The notes beneath the pieces are model-generated. The model was not told the origin of the DNA and did no database searches. It saw nothing but the letters and a program-made list of their open reading frames with translations. A DNA stretch of 7,697 nt from Bacteroidales bacterium (GTDB lineage: Bacteria; Bacteroidota; Bacteroidia; Bacteroidales; UBA7960): positions 1 to 7,697 of the forward strand of contig SKNE01000252.1 of assembly GCA_007120675.1 (NCBI GenBank). The letters are read 5' to 3'. Made by a program: the position numbers and the translations under genes. Positions 6,518 to 7,697 of the stretch are shown here, piece after piece. Each line of letters starts with the position of its first letter. Position 1 is the stretch's first letter.

Positions 6518-7503
6518 TGCGACTGGTGTTTGTGTAGTTCCGGCAAGACCGGCCTGAAAAAGTCCCTGTACCGGATGGGGAAGTCCTGCCCATAGTGGTT
6601 CCGTAAGATGGAGAGGGTATGATGGAAATCGTCGGGATGCAGCTCCGTGATGCCCACATCGTGTCCTTCCAGCGACTGGGTCTGAAGCACCTTATCCAGC
6701 ATCCACCGCTGGTGGGCCCGGTTGGAAGGAACATTGAACCTGCGCATCAGGTCGACAACCAGCTCAACCGCGTACTCCCTGTGCCGGTCGGCGTACTCCC
6801 ATCCCCTGAGCGTGGCTTCCGTGAATGCCCTGAGGTCCTCCTGGCGTTCTTCCCAGGTGTCCTCCAAGGCATACAAACCATCTTCTGGGATGTTAAAACC
6901 GTAATCCCCTACAAAGAAGGTGTTCATCTCATCCCAGTCTATCCCACTAAAATACAACTGATTATACTCATTATACCACATCACCGTCATCACATCCACT
7001 CCGCCCAGCAGGAAAAGGTTCACGGTGGACAGTATGGGCACCCACTCCACCTCCACGCCGTGGGCCTCCATCATGGCCTGGGGTACCTCCTGGAAGCCGC
7101 TCATCCAGATGCCAATCCGTTTCCCCTCCATGTCTTCCAGGCGCTCAATGCCACTCTCCGCCTTGCTCACCAGCATGATGGCCGACTGCTGGCTCAGTTG
7201 CGCGAAGTTCACCACGGGGAGTCCGTCGCAGGCGGCCTTCAGCCCCGTCACCAGGAAGAGGGATATCACGTCGGCCCGCCCGTCCTCCAGGAAGCGCTGG
7301 GCATTGACAGCCGCAGAGGGGTGGATGATCTCCACATCGAGTCCGGCTTCCCGGTAAAAGCCCTGGTCATACGCCACGTAATAGCCGGCAAACTGGGCCT
7401 GGGGCAGCCAGTGGGGGGAGAAGACAAGGCGCCGGCCCTCCGCCTGCAGGACACAGTTCGATGCCAGCAGAAGGGCCAGGATCAGCAATCGTTGCTTCAT
7501 CAT
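6514..7503 (-). CDS. Secreted NMT1/THI5-like solute-binding protein, probable input to the phosphatase, 329 aa
   Basis: A periplasmic binding protein of the NMT1/THI5-like (SsuA/ThiY-type) fold. Near the N-terminus of the mature part is PHWLPQAQFAGYYVAYDQGF (residues 30-49), a hallmark of the family, followed by REAGLDVEI and FLEDGRADVI. A later stretch, VMWYNEYNQLYFSGI, also fits. Residues 1-21 form a signal peptide (MMKQRLLILALLLA core) with a likely cut after LQA. Cys17 sits in LASNC, a poor lipobox because of Asn at -1. Relatives bind pyrimidine (HMP) precursors, sulfonates or nitrate; the ligand here is unknown. No ABC permease or ATPase is present in the window, and the gene overlaps the phosphatase gene by ATGA, so a sensory role is more likely than transport. 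Starts at 7500, 7503 or 7533 are possible. I chose 7503 because it gives a compact signal peptide; AGGAGA (7540-7535) sits only one base before the ATG at 7533. Confidence 0.85.
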   Translation of the reverse strand: MMKQRLLILALLLASNCVLQAEGRRLVFSPHWLPQAQFAGYYVAYDQGFYREAGLDVEIIHPSAAVNAQRFLEDGRADVISLFLVTGLKAACDGLPVVNFAQLSQQSAIMLVSKAESGIERLEDMEGKRIGIWMSGFQEVPQAMMEAHGVEVEWVPILSTVNLFLLGGVDVMTVMWYNEYNQLYFSGIDWDEMNTFFVGDYGFNIPEDGLYALEDTWEERQEDLRAFTEATLRGWEYADRHREYAVELVVDLMRRFNVPSNRAHQRWMLDKVLQTQSLEGHDVGITELHPDDFHHTLSILRNHYGQDFPIRYRDFFRPVLPELHKHQSQ

Positions 7504-7572
7504 TCCTGTTTTTGAAGTGGTAAATTTAATCATTTCTCCTAAAAAAACCTTTCCCATTTCGCATTCACCAAC

Positions 7573-7697
7573 CGGTCTTCCCTGTTGTGATGGCCGGGGA
7601 TGCCTGTTCGGCCCTTGCCTCGCCGCTCCCTTCTCCCGCCGGCCGGGGATGTTTTTCCGGCCCCCTTCTCTCGCGTTGGCTGGGGACGCCAAACCCG
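7573..7697 (-). repeat. Degenerate GC-rich direct repeats upstream of the operon
   Basis: On the minus strand the 11-mer CATCCCCGGCC occurs at 7602-7592 and 7651-7641, with a diverged copy CGTCCCCAGCC at 7688-7678, so the spacings are 49 and 37 bases. Each copy is followed by a purine run (CAGGGAAGACCGG, GAGAAGGGAG, GAGAAGGGGGCCGG), so the unit is longer than the 11-mer. The series may continue beyond the window. All three frames read across it in places, but the encoded peptides are of low complexity. I therefore treat it as non-coding intergenic repeat rather than as part of the binding-protein gene. No clear sigma-A promoter was found between it and 7503. Confidence 0.45.

Noticed and set aside
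6619..7515. A 298-residue open frame on the plus strand
   Set aside because: It is antisense to the NMT1-like binding protein, with the same His/Gln/Val-rich shadow composition.
7521..7528. TAAATTTA as a Bacteroidota sigma-A -7 element (TAnnTTTG) for the first operon
   Set aside because: It has one mismatch, no TTTG at the expected upstream distance, and lies after one of the possible start codons, so it is too weak to call.
7504..7692. An N-terminal extension of the binding protein starting at 7692
   Set aside because: The extra 63 residues are a low-complexity Arg/Gly/Pro stretch encoded by the direct repeats, and they would bury the signal peptide inside the protein.

Overview
All convincing genes in this window lie on the minus strand, so biological order runs from the right edge to the left. 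The window looks like chromosomal DNA of a GC-rich member of the Bacteroidota. Several start codons are preceded by A-rich leaders without a Shine-Dalgarno sequence (for example before 1178 and 2695), and an ECF sigma/anti-sigma pair is present. The assignment is an inference and no marker gene is present to fix it.

First block, 7503 down to 2837, is a tightly packed five-gene operon. It encodes a secreted NMT1/THI5-like solute-binding protein, a membrane-anchored SpoIIE-type (PP2C) phosphatase with an extracytoplasmic Cache-like sensor and HAMP domain, an RsbW/SpoIIAB-like ATP-binding protein, a STAS anti-sigma-factor antagonist, and a PrsW-family intramembrane protease. Two junctions are ATGA overlaps and the other two gaps are 4 and 15 bases. 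The middle three proteins make a complete partner-switching set; the first is a likely input.

Second block, 2695 down to 1307, is an ECF sigma factor followed by a single-pass membrane anti-sigma factor without the usual zinc motif. It is followed by an unrecognised 338-residue membrane-anchored protein (1178-162) and by the 5' end of another secreted protein running off the left edge (92-1).

The most interesting reading joins the blocks. The founding member of the PrsW family (B. subtilis) cleaves a membrane anti-sigma factor to free an ECF sigma factor, and here prsW sits between a partner-switching module and an ECF sigma/anti-sigma pair. A shared promoter-like motif (CCAAC, 17 bases, GTCT) lies just upstream of the sigma gene and again just upstream of the 338-residue gene, which suggests autoregulation and a dedicated target gene. 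The physical link between the two switches is inference.

The right edge (7573-7697) holds degenerate GC-rich direct repeats and no gene that I can support. No RNA genes, insertion sequences or CRISPR arrays were seen.
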